Shown piece by piece: positions 25,809 to 34,590 of a stretch of 64,000 nt of DNA. The position numbers were made by a program, and so were the translations under genes. Position 1 is the first letter of the stretch. Every line of letters starts with the position of its first letter. This stretch comes from Sphingomonas gei (GTDB lineage Bacteria > Pseudomonadota > Alphaproteobacteria > Sphingomonadales > Sphingomonadaceae): positions 186,001 to 250,000 of the forward strand of contig NZ_SRXT01000006.1 in the NCBI RefSeq assembly GCF_004792685.1. Direction: 5' to 3'. The notes beneath the pieces were generated by a model that had not been told where the DNA came from, ran no database searches, and saw nothing but the letters and a program-made list of their open reading frames with translations.

Positions 25809-26885
25809 TTGGCCGACCGTATCTATCTGGACCATGCCGCGACGACCCCGATGACAGACGCCGCCGTGGCCGCGGTTGTCGAGGGAATGGCGCATTGGGC
25901 AAATCCCTCCTCGCCGCACGCCGAAGGGCGCGCGGCGCGGGCGGCGCTGGAGAAGGCGCGCGCGGAGATCGCGTCTGCCTATGGCTGGGCGCACGAACTG
26001 GTGCTGACCTCGGGAGCGAGCGAATCGCTGCATCTCGCGCTGACGCGATCAATGGCGGCGCGGCGGCTGATCACGGCGGTGGAGCATGATTCGGTGCTGC
26101 GGCATTCGGAGGGGGCGAAGGTGCTGCCGGTGACGCACGACGGCGCCCTCGATCTCGATGCGCTGCGCGGCGCGCTGGCGGGGGAGGGCCGCAGCCTGCT
26201 CTGCGTGCAATGGGCGAACAGCGAGACCGGGGTGCGCCAGCCGATCGCGGCGATCGGCGAAATCGTCCATGCGGCGGGGGGCATCCTGCTGGTCGACGCG
26301 GCGCAGATGCCGGCGCGAGCCGACGACGCCGTGCTCCGGCATGCCGATCTGGTCGCGGTGTCTGCGCACAAGCGCGGCGGGCCGCCCGGGATCGGGGCGC
26401 TGCTGGTGCGCGATTTCGGCGTGCTGTTGCCGATGGGCGGGCAGGAGAAGGGCTATCGCGCCGGGACCGAGAATCTGCCGGGTGCGCTCGGCTATGCAGC
26501 GGCGATCGGCCAGCCCGAGGATATCGCGCGGATGGCGCAACTGCGAGGGGGATTGGAGATGGCGATACGCGGCGCCGGCGGCGAAGTGGTCGGCGAAGCC
26601 AGTCCGCGCAGCCCGATGATCGGGGCGTATCGGATGCCGGGCGTGTCGGCGGCGGCGCAGCTGATTCGCTTCGACCTGGGCGGCATCTCGGTGTCGGCGG
26701 GAAGCGCCTGCTCGTCGGGCAGCATGCGGCCGAGCCATGTGCTGGCGGCGATGGGCTGGCACGAGCCGGAGTTGCGCGAAGTGGTGCGGGTGAGCTTCGG
26801 GCGGACCACGACCGAGGGGGAGGTGGATCGCTTCGCCGAGCTCTGGCGCAGCACTGCCGACGCGGCACGGGCGCGCGCGGCATGA
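25809..26885 (+). CDS. Cysteine desulfurase family protein (NifS/IscS-like), first copy
   Basis: A 358-aa class V aminotransferase. YLDHAATTP at the N-terminus, PLP lysine in SAHKRGGPPG, and the persulfide cysteine in SAGSACSSGS. It starts at TTG 25809. The GG-rich KRGGPP loop and somewhat short C-terminus distinguish it from IscS; it may be a specialised desulfurase. It overlaps the second copy by 4 nt and the two form an operon with a ferredoxin. Confidence 0.88.
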   Translation: MADRIYLDHAATTPMTDAAVAAVVEGMAHWANPSSPHAEGRAARAALEKARAEIASAYGWAHELVLTSGASESLHLALTRSMAARRLITAVEHDSVLRHSEGAKVLPVTHDGALDLDALRGALAGEGRSLLCVQWANSETGVRQPIAAIGEIVHAAGGILLVDAAQMPARADDAVLRHADLVAVSAHKRGGPPGIGALLVRDFGVLLPMGGQEKGYRAGTENLPGALGYAAAIGQPEDIARMAQLRGGLEMAIRGAGGEVVGEASPRSPMIGAYRMPGVSAAAQLIRFDLGGISVSAGSACSSGSMRPSHVLAAMGWHEPELREVVRVSFGRTTTEGEVDRFAELWRSTADAARARAA

Positions 26886-27973
26886 CCTATCTCGATTATC
26901 AGGCGACGACGCCGCTCGCACCCGAAGCGCTGACCGCGATGCTGCCGTGGCTCGAGAGGCAGCACGCCAACCCGCACTCCGCCCATGCGGCTGGACGGGC
27001 CGCCAAGGCAGTGGTCGAGGTAGCGCGCGACGAGATTGCCGGGTTGATGCCTGAGGGCGGCGCGGTGAGCTTCACCAGCGGCGCGACCGAAGCGCTCAAC
27101 TGGGCGATCAAGGGCATAACGGGCCCCATCGTCACGCTCGCGACCGAGCATGCCGCGGTGCTCGACACCGTTGCTGCCGAGGCGCGCAAGGGGCGCGACG
27201 TGACGGTGTTGCCCGTCGGCGAAGACGGGTTGGTCGATCTGGCGGCGGCGAAGGCGGCAATCCGGCCGGATACCGGGCTGGTCGCGGCGATGCTGGTCAA
27301 CAACGAGATCGGCGTGATCCAGCCGGTCGAGCAATTGGCCGAGCTGGCCCGGGCGGCGGGCGCGCGGTTCCTGTGCGACGCGGTACAGGGCTATGGACGC
27401 GTGCTGACCCCGGAAGGGTGCGATCTGGTCGCGATATCGGCACACAAGATCCACGGCCCCAAGGGCGTCGGCGCCCTGTGGATCCGCGACGGCGTGATGC
27501 TCGAGCCGTTGCTCCATGGCGGCGGGCAGGAGCCGGGCGGGCGATCAGGGACCTTGTCGCCGGCACTGTGCGCGGGCTTCGGCGCGGCGGCGCGGCTCGC
27601 CAAGCAGCGCTTCGGCGCCGACCACGCGCATGGCGAGCAGCTGTTTCGTGCCGCGCTCGCGCATATCGGCTCGGACTGGACGCTCAATGGATCGCGCGAC
27701 GAACGCTATCACGGCAATCTCAACCTGCGCCGTACCGGACTCGACGTGGCGCGGCTGATGTCGGACCTGCGCAACATCGCCTTCTCGGCGGGCTCGGCCT
27801 GCGCGAGCGGATCGGGGCGGCCGAGCCATGTGCTGCGCGCGATCGGGCTTAGCGATGCCGAGACGCGGTCGAGCATCCGGATCGGGTTCGGGCGCTACAC
27901 CAGCGAGGAGGAGCTGATCGAAGCACTCGATCGCGTCGATGCCGCGGCGCGTGCGCAGAAGGCGGCGGCATGA
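26882..27973 (+). CDS. Cysteine desulfurase (NifS/IscS-like), second copy
   Basis: A 363-aa paralog of the preceding gene. YLDYQATTP, NPHSAHAAGR, PLP lysine in SAHKIHGPKG and the persulfide cysteine in SAGSACASGSG are all present, closer to the canonical IscS/SufS pattern than the first copy. ATGA overlaps on both sides. It likely mobilises sulfur for Fe-S clusters or tRNA thiolation, supplying the ferredoxin encoded next. Confidence 0.9.
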   Translation: MTYLDYQATTPLAPEALTAMLPWLERQHANPHSAHAAGRAAKAVVEVARDEIAGLMPEGGAVSFTSGATEALNWAIKGITGPIVTLATEHAAVLDTVAAEARKGRDVTVLPVGEDGLVDLAAAKAAIRPDTGLVAAMLVNNEIGVIQPVEQLAELARAAGARFLCDAVQGYGRVLTPEGCDLVAISAHKIHGPKGVGALWIRDGVMLEPLLHGGGQEPGGRSGTLSPALCAGFGAAARLAKQRFGADHAHGEQLFRAALAHIGSDWTLNGSRDERYHGNLNLRRTGLDVARLMSDLRNIAFSAGSACASGSGRPSHVLRAIGLSDAETRSSIRIGFGRYTSEEELIEALDRVDAAARAQKAAA

Positions 27974-28305
27974 TCCGGGTCCGTTTCATCAGCGCCGATA
28001 AAGGCGAGACGCGCGACGTGGAAGCTGCCGAGGGCGCGATCTTGCTCGAAGTCGCGCAGAATGCCGGCCAGCCGCTGGAGGGCACGTGCGAGGGGCAGAT
28101 GTCGTGCTCGACATGCCATGTCGTCGTCGATGCCGAGGATTTCGCGCGGCTGCCGCGTGCGAGCGAGGAAGAGGAAGACATGCTCGATCTCGCGGTGGGC
28201 GCGGTGCGGACCAGCCGGCTGGCCTGCCAGATCGTCCTCGACGCCAGCCTCGACGGGCTGACGGTGCGGATGCCCCCCGAGCATCGCGACATGCAGGGGC
28301 GCTAA
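27970..28305 (+). CDS. [2Fe-2S] ferredoxin, adrenodoxin type
   Basis: A 111-aa ferredoxin. Cluster ligands are in CEGQMSCSTC (C-x5-C-x2-C) plus a fourth Cys in RLACQIV, the vertebrate/bacterial ISC-type arrangement. The acidic helix EDFARLPRASEEEEDML is the partner-docking region. Overlaps the desulfurase by 4 nt; probably donates electrons during Fe-S cluster assembly. Confidence 0.92.
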   Translation: MIRVRFISADKGETRDVEAAEGAILLEVAQNAGQPLEGTCEGQMSCSTCHVVVDAEDFARLPRASEEEEDMLDLAVGAVRTSRLACQIVLDASLDGLTVRMPPEHRDMQGR

Positions 28306-28409
28306 GCGCGCGGTCACGCTCGTGCAAGCGGCGGCGGCACGGAACTAATGCGGTTGTTTCGGGATTGCACCGACGCAGGGGTTGATCCTGACATCGGGAG
28401 AGTAAGGCA

Positions 28410-28694
28410 ATGAAGATTCTAACGCTTGTAGCAGCAGCCGCCGCGGCGATGCTTGCAGTGCCGGCCGCGTCCGCGGCGACGGTCGCCGCGCCGACGGCTA
28501 TCACCGCCGCGGCTTTCGCGGCCAGTGCCACTGCGTTGCCCCAGGACGGACGCCGGTGGGAGCGCACCGAACGTCGTACCGAACGGCGCGTTCGTCGCTC
28601 GCATCGCCGGGCCCATACGCGGACGGTCTGCACGCGCAAATGGCGCAACGGCAATCGGGTCCGCATTTGCCGCAAGGTGCGTTCTTACCGCTGA
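28410..28694 (+). CDS. Small secreted Arg-rich protein, hypothetical
   Basis: A 94-aa protein: signal peptide with cleavage near AASA (residue 23), an Ala-rich spacer, and a mature C-terminal half very rich in Arg (RRWERTERRTERRVRR), with two cysteines (RTVCTRK, RICRKV) that could pair. GGGAGAGTAAGGC precedes the ATG. No family recognised. Its strong basic charge suggests binding of envelope polyanions, which is inference. Confidence 0.65.
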   Translation: MKILTLVAAAAAAMLAVPAASAATVAAPTAITAAAFAASATALPQDGRRWERTERRTERRVRRSHRRAHTRTVCTRKWRNGNRVRICRKVRSYR

Positions 28695-28704
28695 TCACTT
28701 GGGG

Positions 28705-28727
28705 GGGAGCGCCAATCGGGCGCTCCC
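28705..28727. terminator. Hairpin after the Arg-rich gene, probable terminator
   Basis: A 9-bp stem GGGAGCGCC / GGCGCTCCC with a five-base loop lies 11 nt after the stop codon. The T-tract is missing, so termination may be partial. Confidence 0.5.
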
Positions 28728-28763
28728 GCCCCTTGCCTCGCCGCGGCACTTCGCCCATATGCG

Positions 28764-28859
28764 CCGCGGGAGTCGGGCGGACGGTACCGTCGCCAACCCG
28801 GTCAGATCCGGAAGGAAGCAGCCGTAACGATTTCGTGTCGGGTCGTTCCGGCTCCCACC
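28764..28859 (+). ncRNA. ffs: Signal recognition particle RNA (4.5S type)
   Basis: The universal SRP domain IV is present: GGTCAGATCCGGAAGGAAGC followed by AGCCGTAACGA and CGGGTCGTTCCGG. An outer helix pairs GGGAGTCGG (28768-28776) with CCGGCTCCC (28848-28856). Ends are estimated from this helix. Its protein partners Ffh and FtsY are encoded in the same window. Confidence 0.93.
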
Positions 28860-28911
28860 ATCTCTCTTCTCGAAACCCGCTGAAGCTGCCACATCCCGAC
28901 CGGGGGTGGGC

Positions 28912-29547
28912 ATGAGCGAATTCGAGTTCTTCTTCATTTTGGTCGGACTGCTGCTCGGCCTGGCACTGGCCGAGATCGCGCGCAGATTCGCCGATGCGAT
29001 CGCGGCCCGCGATACGGTGAAGCTCGGCGTGCTGACGCCGATGCTCGCAGCGTTCGTGTTGCTCGATCTGGCCAGCTACTGGATGTGGACCTGGTCAATG
29101 CGCGACCTGATCCATATAGACTGGTCTACTCTGTTCGCGGGTCTGGTCGTCGCGCTCGCTTACTTCTTCGCCGCCGCCAGTGTGTTTCCGCGCCGCGAAG
29201 GCATGTGGCCGGCGCTCGACGACCATTATTTCAAGCAGAAGCGCCTGGTGATCGTCGGGGTGGCGCTGGCGAATATTCCAGGGCTCGCGCTGCAGCTCTC
29301 GATCCTGCTTCCCGCGGCTAACGACCTGTGGTTCTTCGTGTGGCAGGGAATGTATTGGACCCCGCTGCTGCTGTTGCTGTTCGTGCGATCGCGCCGTGCG
29401 AACATCGCGCTGCTCGCGATCCTGCTGCTGCAATATCTGCTCGTCGCGACCAACGCCTTGCCCAATTCGGAGTGGGCAAATTCGGTCGGGCTGAACAGCG
29501 AAGCCGCACGAGCGGCTTCGACAAAGGCCGTCGGGGCGCCTAGATAG
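28912..29547 (+). CDS. Multi-pass membrane protein, hypothetical
   Basis: A 211-aa protein with about six hydrophobic helices (for example FFFILVGLLLGLALAEIARRF at the N-terminus and NIALLAILLLQYLLVATNAL near the C-terminus). ATG 28912 follows a GGGGGTGGG stretch. No enzyme motif is visible and I do not recognise a family. It is followed after 8 nt by dnaX and may be cotranscribed with it. Confidence 0.68.
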   Translation: MSEFEFFFILVGLLLGLALAEIARRFADAIAARDTVKLGVLTPMLAAFVLLDLASYWMWTWSMRDLIHIDWSTLFAGLVVALAYFFAAASVFPRREGMWPALDDHYFKQKRLVIVGVALANIPGLALQLSILLPAANDLWFFVWQGMYWTPLLLLLFVRSRRANIALLAILLLQYLLVATNALPNSEWANSVGLNSEAARAASTKAVGAPR

Positions 29548-29555
29548 TTCGCATA

Positions 29556-31178
29556 ATGTCCGATTCCCTCCTTGGCCTCGACGAACCGCCCCAGCCCAAG
29601 CAGGAGGCGTATCGCGTCCTCGCGCGCAAATACCGGCCGCAGACCTTCTCCGAGCTGATCGGGCAGGATGCGATGGTCCAGACGCTCGGCAACGCGATCA
29701 AGCGCGACCGGCTGGCGCACGCCTTCCTGCTCACCGGGGTGCGCGGAGTCGGCAAGACCTCCACCGCGCGGCTGATCGCCAAGGCATTGAACTGCATCGG
29801 GCCGGACGGGCAGGGCGGACCGACGATCGATCCCTGCGGGGTGTGCGAGCCGTGCCGCGCGATCGCCGAAGGGCGCCATATCGACGTGATCGAAATGGAC
29901 GCCGCGAGCCATACCGGCATCGACGACATCCGCGAGATCATCGAGGCGTCGCGCTATTCGGCGGTTTCGGCGCGCTACAAGATCTACATCATCGACGAAG
30001 TCCATATGTTGTCCAAGGCCGCGTTCAACGGCCTGCTCAAGACGCTCGAGGAGCCGCCGGCGCATGTGAAGTTCCTGTTCGCCACCACCGAGGTCAACAA
30101 GGTGCCGGTGACGGTGCTGTCGCGCTGCCAGCGCTTCGATTTGCGGCGAATCCCGGCGGAGATGCTCGCGGCGCATTTCGCGCGGGTGTCAGTGGCTGAA
30201 GGCGTCGAGGCAGAGTCCGAAGCATTGACGCTGATCGCACGCGCCGCCGAGGGTTCGGCGCGCGACGGGCTGTCGATCCTCGACCAGGCGATCGCGCATG
30301 CGGGCCTCGAAGGCGGCGGGGTACGGGCCGAGGCGGTGCGCCAGATGCTCGGCCTGTCCGACCGCGGGGCGATCCGCGCGCTGTTCGGGCTGTTGCTCGC
30401 AAGCGACGCATTGGGCGCGCTGGCGGCGCTGCGCGGGCAATATGATCTCGGCGTCGATCCGCAGGCGGTGCTGCGCACTTTGCTCGAGACCGTCCACGGC
30501 GTGACGCTGGCGAAGCTCGGCACCGACGCGACGTCCGGGCAATCGGCTGAGGAAATGAAGGCGCTGGAGGATTGGGCGGCCGGGCTGTCGTTCCCGGCGC
30601 TGCACCGGCTGTGGCAACTGCTGCTGCGCGGGCACGACGAAGTCGCCAAGGCGGCGCTGCCGATCGAGGCGTGCGAGATGGCATTGCTGCGGGTGATCCA
30701 TGCCTCGCAATTGCCCGATCCGGGCGAACTCGCGCGCCAGCTGGCAAACGGCAGCCTGAGCGTTGCCGCGCCCACATCCGCACCGACGAGCAGCGCCCAG
30801 CCGGGGATGCCGACCAACATGGCCGAACTGGTCACCCATCTGGAGGCTCACAAGCGGTTCCAGCTCGCCCAGCAGGTGCGCGACTATCTGCGGCCGGTGC
30901 GATTCGAGGGTTCCGAATTCGAATTCGGCGCGGCGCGTGCGCTACCGCACGACTTCATTCGTGAACTCGGCACCGCCTTGCGCGAATCGACCGGGGTCAA
31001 TTGGCGGCTCACCTGCGTTGAGCAGGCGGGCGCCCTTACGCTGCGCGAGCAGCAGGCGGCCAACCAAGCGGCCGAGCGCGAGGCGGTATTGGCATCGCCC
31101 GTGGTCGCCGCCGCGATCGAAGCTTTCCCCGATGCCGAACTGATCGGCTGGACCAATTCACGGAGTAATCAGGCATGA
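29556..31178 (+). CDS. dnaX: DNA polymerase III subunits gamma and tau
   Basis: A 540-aa clamp-loader ATPase. Walker A GVRGVGKTSTA near residue 58, zinc-module cysteines including CGVCEPC, DEVHMLSKAAFNGLLKTLEEPP (Walker B/sensor region) and SRCQRFDL. The C-terminal third is the tau region that contacts the polymerase alpha subunit. No obvious slippery heptamer for a frameshifted gamma form was seen. It overlaps ybaB by 4 nt. Confidence 0.96.
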   Translation: MSDSLLGLDEPPQPKQEAYRVLARKYRPQTFSELIGQDAMVQTLGNAIKRDRLAHAFLLTGVRGVGKTSTARLIAKALNCIGPDGQGGPTIDPCGVCEPCRAIAEGRHIDVIEMDAASHTGIDDIREIIEASRYSAVSARYKIYIIDEVHMLSKAAFNGLLKTLEEPPAHVKFLFATTEVNKVPVTVLSRCQRFDLRRIPAEMLAAHFARVSVAEGVEAESEALTLIARAAEGSARDGLSILDQAIAHAGLEGGGVRAEAVRQMLGLSDRGAIRALFGLLLASDALGALAALRGQYDLGVDPQAVLRTLLETVHGVTLAKLGTDATSGQSAEEMKALEDWAAGLSFPALHRLWQLLLRGHDEVAKAALPIEACEMALLRVIHASQLPDPGELARQLANGSLSVAAPTSAPTSSAQPGMPTNMAELVTHLEAHKRFQLAQQVRDYLRPVRFEGSEFEFGAARALPHDFIRELGTALRESTGVNWRLTCVEQAGALTLREQQAANQAAEREAVLASPVVAAAIEAFPDAELIGWTNSRSNQA

Positions 31179-31498
31179 AGAGCCTCGAAGACATCATGGC
31201 CATGGCGCAGAACGTCCAGGCCGAGCTCACCAAGGCACAGGCGACGCTCGACACGATCGAAGTCGAGGGCGCGTCGGGCGGCGGGCTGGTCAAGGTCAAG
31301 GCGAGCGCCAAGGGTCGGGTGATCGGCATCGACATCGACGAATCGCTGCTCGCGCCGTCGGAGAAGGGCATGCTCGAGGATCTGGTGGCGGCGGCGTTCA
31401 ACGACGCGCGCGCCAAGGCGGATGCGGCCTCCGCGACCGAGATGTCCAAGATGAGCAGCGGCTTGCCGCTGCCGCCGGGGTTCAAGCTGCCCTTCTAA
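31175..31498 (+). CDS. YbaB/EbfC nucleoid-associated protein
   Basis: A 107-aa protein: N-terminal helix rich in Met/Gln (IMAMAQNVQAELTKAQ), strand VEGASGGGLVKVKASAKGRV, then DLVAAAFNDARAKAD. It matches the YbaB dimer that binds DNA and usually sits directly after dnaX; here it overlaps dnaX by 4 nt. The recR gene often following in other bacteria is not present. Confidence 0.94.
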   Translation: MKSLEDIMAMAQNVQAELTKAQATLDTIEVEGASGGGLVKVKASAKGRVIGIDIDESLLAPSEKGMLEDLVAAAFNDARAKADAASATEMSKMSSGLPLPPGFKLPF

Positions 31499-31518
31499 CC
31501 TGTATCAGGGTTAACGCC

Positions 31519-31544
31519 GGAACCATCCTGCCCGCTCCTCGGTT
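31519..31544 (+). promoter_or_regulatory. Possible EcfG-type stress promoter
   Basis: GGAAC at 31519-31523 is followed 18 nt later by GTT (31542-31544), close to the alphaproteobacterial EcfG pattern GGAAC-N16/17-CGTT but with CGGTT in place of CGTT. A start site about 8 nt downstream would give a 20-nt leader to the gene at 31574. Confidence 0.33.
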
Positions 31545-31573
31545 GCTGCCGCACATAACGAGGGAGTGAGTTC

Positions 31574-31861
31574 ATGGCCGATCGAATCGTAGAGCGTACC
31601 GACGGTGTAACTGCCGAGCGCGTGACCGAGACCGACAGCGGTCCCAGCACGGTGGTGGTCGAGCGGCGCGGTAGCGGCGCGGGCCTACTGATCGGGCTGG
31701 CGGTGCTGATCCTCGTCGTCGTCGGCGGACTGTATCTGGTCAACCAGAACAGCCGCGAGAACATCAAGACCGACGCGATCACCAGCGCTGCAAAGGACGT
31801 CGGCGACGCGGCGAAGGATGTCGGCGGCGCCGCCCAGGACGCCACGAAGAAGGCGGACTAA
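31574..31861 (+). CDS. Single-helix membrane protein, hypothetical
   Basis: A 95-aa protein: polar N-terminus with VERTDGVTAERVTETD, one membrane helix (AGLLIGLAVLILVVVGGLYLV, about residues 36-56), and a C-terminal repeat AAKDVGDAAKDVGGAAQDA typical of amphipathic stress-protein tails. It has an AGGGAGTG site. Its stop abuts the mtgA stop with no spacer. Confidence 0.72.
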   Translation: MADRIVERTDGVTAERVTETDSGPSTVVVERRGSGAGLLIGLAVLILVVVGGLYLVNQNSRENIKTDAITSAAKDVGDAAKDVGGAAQDATKKAD

Positions 31862-32623
31862 TCAGCGCAGGCAGGCGTCGAGCCCGCCGCCGCGGACGAC
31901 GGTGATCCGTCGGTTGATCGAATTGCCATAGCGCCGCGTAAAGCCCCGAGGGTCGATCGCGGCGCGTTTTTTTGGCAGCGGCAGGACGGCGGCGATCAGC
32001 GCGGCTTCGCGTTGCGACAGGCGCGAGGCATCGTGCTTGAAATAGCGCATCGCGCCCGCGTTGACCCCGTAGGTGCCGATCCCGGTCTCGGCGACGTTGA
32101 GATAGACTTCCATGATCCGCCGCTTGCCCCAGATATTCTCGATGAGCAGGGTGAAATAGGCCTCGAGGCCCTTGCGGAAAAAGCCGCCGCCCTGCCACAG
32201 GAAGACGTTCTTGGCGGTCTGCTGGCTGATTGTCGAGCCGCCGCGGATGCGCTTCTTGCCGGTGGCGTTGCGCGCCGCGGCGGCAGCGATCGCTTTGTAA
32301 TCAAAGCCATTATGCTCGCAGAAGCGGGCGTCTTCGGCGGCGATCGCGGCGCGGGCCATGCTCGGGTCGATGCGGCTCAGGCCCATCCAGTGCTTGGCGA
32401 CGCCGTGGCCGCCGATGACATCGCCGATCATCGTGAAGGTGATCGGCGGGTTGATCAAGCGGAGCGCCGCGACCCAGAGCAGCGAGCCCAGAAAGAACAC
32501 CAGGATCGCCGTGGCGATCCAGCCGAGGATGCGGCGGCGCAGCGGCTTGCGCCGCCGCGGTGCAGGCTCGGCCGCCTGCGGCGCTTGCGGTTGCGTCGGC
32601 TCGTCGTGTCGTTCATCACCCAT
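31862..32623 (-). CDS. mtgA: Monofunctional biosynthetic peptidoglycan transglycosylase
   Basis: A 253-aa GT51 enzyme. After a basic cytoplasmic tail and one membrane helix (residues ~34-53) come the glycosyltransferase motifs: catalytic Glu in AAEDARFCEH, RGGSTISQQ, KNVFLW and the second Glu in RIMEVYLNVAE. No transpeptidase domain. It polymerises lipid II in the periplasm. Third gene after rluD and rpoH, with a 44-nt gap. Confidence 0.95.
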   Translation of the reverse strand: MGDERHDEPTQPQAPQAAEPAPRRRKPLRRRILGWIATAILVFFLGSLLWVAALRLINPPITFTMIGDVIGGHGVAKHWMGLSRIDPSMARAAIAAEDARFCEHNGFDYKAIAAAAARNATGKKRIRGGSTISQQTAKNVFLWQGGGFFRKGLEAYFTLLIENIWGKRRIMEVYLNVAETGIGTYGVNAGAMRYFKHDASRLSQREAALIAAVLPLPKKRAAIDPRGFTRRYGNSINRRITVVRGGGLDACLR

Positions 32624-32667
32624 GAGGGCAGGATTGACGGCGACGGCCGATCAACGCAACCGCTTCG

Positions 32668-33573
32668 TCAATAAGCGGCGAGCAGCCGCTTTTCGCCGGC
32701 GAGGCGCATCATCGCCTTTTGCAGCTTCTCGAAGGCGCGGACCTCGATCTGGCGGACGCGCTCGCGCGACACGCCATAGACCTGGCTGAGCTCCTCGAGC
32801 GTCTTGGGATCGTCGGTCAGCCGACGCTCGGTGAGGATGTGCTTCTCGCGCTCGTTGAGGTCGTCCATCGCGTCGACGAGCATCTCGTGACGGACATCGG
32901 CTTCCTGCGCTTCGGCAACCGCCTCGTCCTGGAGCTGGCTGTCGTCCTGCAGCCAATCCTGCCACTGGCCGTCGCCGTCCTCACGCATCGGCACGTTGAG
33001 CGAGGTATCGCCGCCCATCGCCATGCGGCGATTCATCGAGGTGACCTCGTCCTCGGTCACGCCGAGGTCGGTGGCGATCTTGGCGAGATGCTCGGGCGAC
33101 AGGTCGCCATCCTCAAACGCGTCAAGTTTGGCCTTCATCCGCCTGAGATTGAAGAACAATTTCTTCTGGGCGGCGGTCGTGCCCATCTTCACCAGCGACC
33201 AACTGCGCAGGATGAATTCCTGGATCGAGGCGCGGATCCACCACATCGCATAGGTGGCGAGGCGGAAGCCGCGATCGGCCTCGAACTTCTTCACGCCCTG
33301 CATCAGGCCGATATTGCCCTCCGAGATCAGCTCGGACACGGGCAGGCCATAGCCGCGATAGCCCATGGCGATCTTGGCCACGAGCCGCAGATGCGACGTG
33401 ACCAATTGCGCCGCCGCATCGGCGTCGCCATGCTCCTCGAAGCGCTTGGCGAGCATATATTCCTGCTCGGGCGCGAGGATCGGAAACTTCTTGATCTCGG
33501 ACAGATAGCGGTTGAGGCTCGCCTCTCCGCCGAGCGCAGGAATCGTCGCGGGGACGTTGCTGCCGGTTGCCAT
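32668..33573 (-). CDS. rpoH: Heat-shock sigma factor sigma-32
   Basis: A 301-aa sigma-70 group 3 factor. Region 2 has LRLVAKIAMGYRGYGLPVSELISEGNIGLM and the -10 helix RLATYAMWWIRASIQEFILRSWSLVK; the RpoH box follows (TTAAQKKLFFNLRRMK). Region 4 ends with LEELSQVYGVSRERVRQIEVRAFEKL. ATG 33573 has GGGAG 8 nt upstream. Directs heat-shock transcription; lies 51 nt after rluD. Confidence 0.96.
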   Translation of the reverse strand: MATGSNVPATIPALGGEASLNRYLSEIKKFPILAPEQEYMLAKRFEEHGDADAAAQLVTSHLRLVAKIAMGYRGYGLPVSELISEGNIGLMQGVKKFEADRGFRLATYAMWWIRASIQEFILRSWSLVKMGTTAAQKKLFFNLRRMKAKLDAFEDGDLSPEHLAKIATDLGVTEDEVTSMNRRMAMGGDTSLNVPMREDGDGQWQDWLQDDSQLQDEAVAEAQEADVRHEMLVDAMDDLNEREKHILTERRLTDDPKTLEELSQVYGVSRERVRQIEVRAFEKLQKAMMRLAGEKRLLAAY

Positions 33574-33624
33574 GATCAATCTCCCTTCACTGGGCGCAAT
33601 ACCGCACGGTCAGCGCCACGAAAA

Positions 33625-34578
33625 TCATACGATGAGCTTATTGAACAGTTCCTGCATATCCGCAGGCATTTCGCTATCGAATGCCAAAGCGCAGCTTTTC
33701 ACGGGGTGAATGAACCCGAGATGCGCCGCATGCAAGGCCTGCCGCTGGAAATTCAGGGTTGCCAGAAGTGCACGATGCACCGGCCGCGTGCTACCATAGA
33801 CCGGATCGCCCAGCAGAGGGTGGCCGATCGACGCCATGTGGACGCGGACCTGATGGGTGCGTCCGGTTTCGAGCCGGCATTCGACCAGACTGGCATCGCG
33901 AAGTTGACGAAGTTGACGCCAATGCGTGACTGCGTGCTTTCCCGAACCTTCGCGGACGATCGCCATTTTCTTCCGATTCGTGGAGGATCGCCCCAGCGAC
34001 GCGGAAATTGTACCCGCCGAAGTTGACACTTTTCCGGCGACGATTGCACGATAGCGCCTGTCGATTGAATGCGCCTTGAACTGCTCGGCGAGGCCGATAT
34101 GTGCACGATCACTCTTGGCGGCGACCATCAGGCCCGACGTGCCCTTGTCGATCCGGTGGACGATTCCGGGCCGGGCGACGCCGCCGATCCCCGAGAGCTG
34201 CCCCGCGCAATGATGGAGCAGCGCATTGACCAGGGTACCGTCGAGATTGCCCGCGGCGGGATGGACGACGAGCCCCGCGGGCTTGTCGATCACGATCAGA
34301 TGCTCGTCCTCGAACGCGACGTTGAGCGCGATCTCCTGCGCCTCGTTTTGTGCCGGAGTGGGGACGGGCACGGCGATCTGGAACAGGGTGCCGCCGGGGG
34401 TCTTCTTCGACGGATCGGATGCGAGGCCGTCGGGGCCGGTCACCGCGCCGCTGGCGATCAGTGCCTTGAGGCGTTCGCGCGAGAGCGTCGGAAGCGCATC
34501 GGCCAACGCGCGATCGAGCCGCCAGCCGTTCGCGGCCTCGGCAATCCGCGCTTCGAGTGTAGTAACCCCCATTTCCAT
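33625..34578 (-). CDS. rluD: Pseudouridine synthase, RluD type
   Basis: A 317-aa RluA/RluD-family enzyme. N-terminal S4 RNA-binding domain (RLDRALADALPTLSRERLKALIASG), then the synthase domain with the catalytic aspartate in HRIDKGTSGLM and ETGRTHQVRVHMASIGHPLLGD. It modifies uridines of 23S rRNA helix 69 if truly RluD. Start could also be the second ATG at 34572. Divergent from the M67 peptidase gene with only 12 bp between starts. Confidence 0.92.
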   Translation of the reverse strand: MEMGVTTLEARIAEAANGWRLDRALADALPTLSRERLKALIASGAVTGPDGLASDPSKKTPGGTLFQIAVPVPTPAQNEAQEIALNVAFEDEHLIVIDKPAGLVVHPAAGNLDGTLVNALLHHCAGQLSGIGGVARPGIVHRIDKGTSGLMVAAKSDRAHIGLAEQFKAHSIDRRYRAIVAGKVSTSAGTISASLGRSSTNRKKMAIVREGSGKHAVTHWRQLRQLRDASLVECRLETGRTHQVRVHMASIGHPLLGDPVYGSTRPVHRALLATLNFQRQALHAAHLGFIHPVKSCALAFDSEMPADMQELFNKLIV

Positions 34579-34590
34579 TCTGTAGCCTAG

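Noticed and set aside
29556..31178. Programmed frameshift in dnaX producing the gamma form
   Set aside because: I saw no A-rich slippery heptamer with a following hairpin, and the tau frame is continuous.
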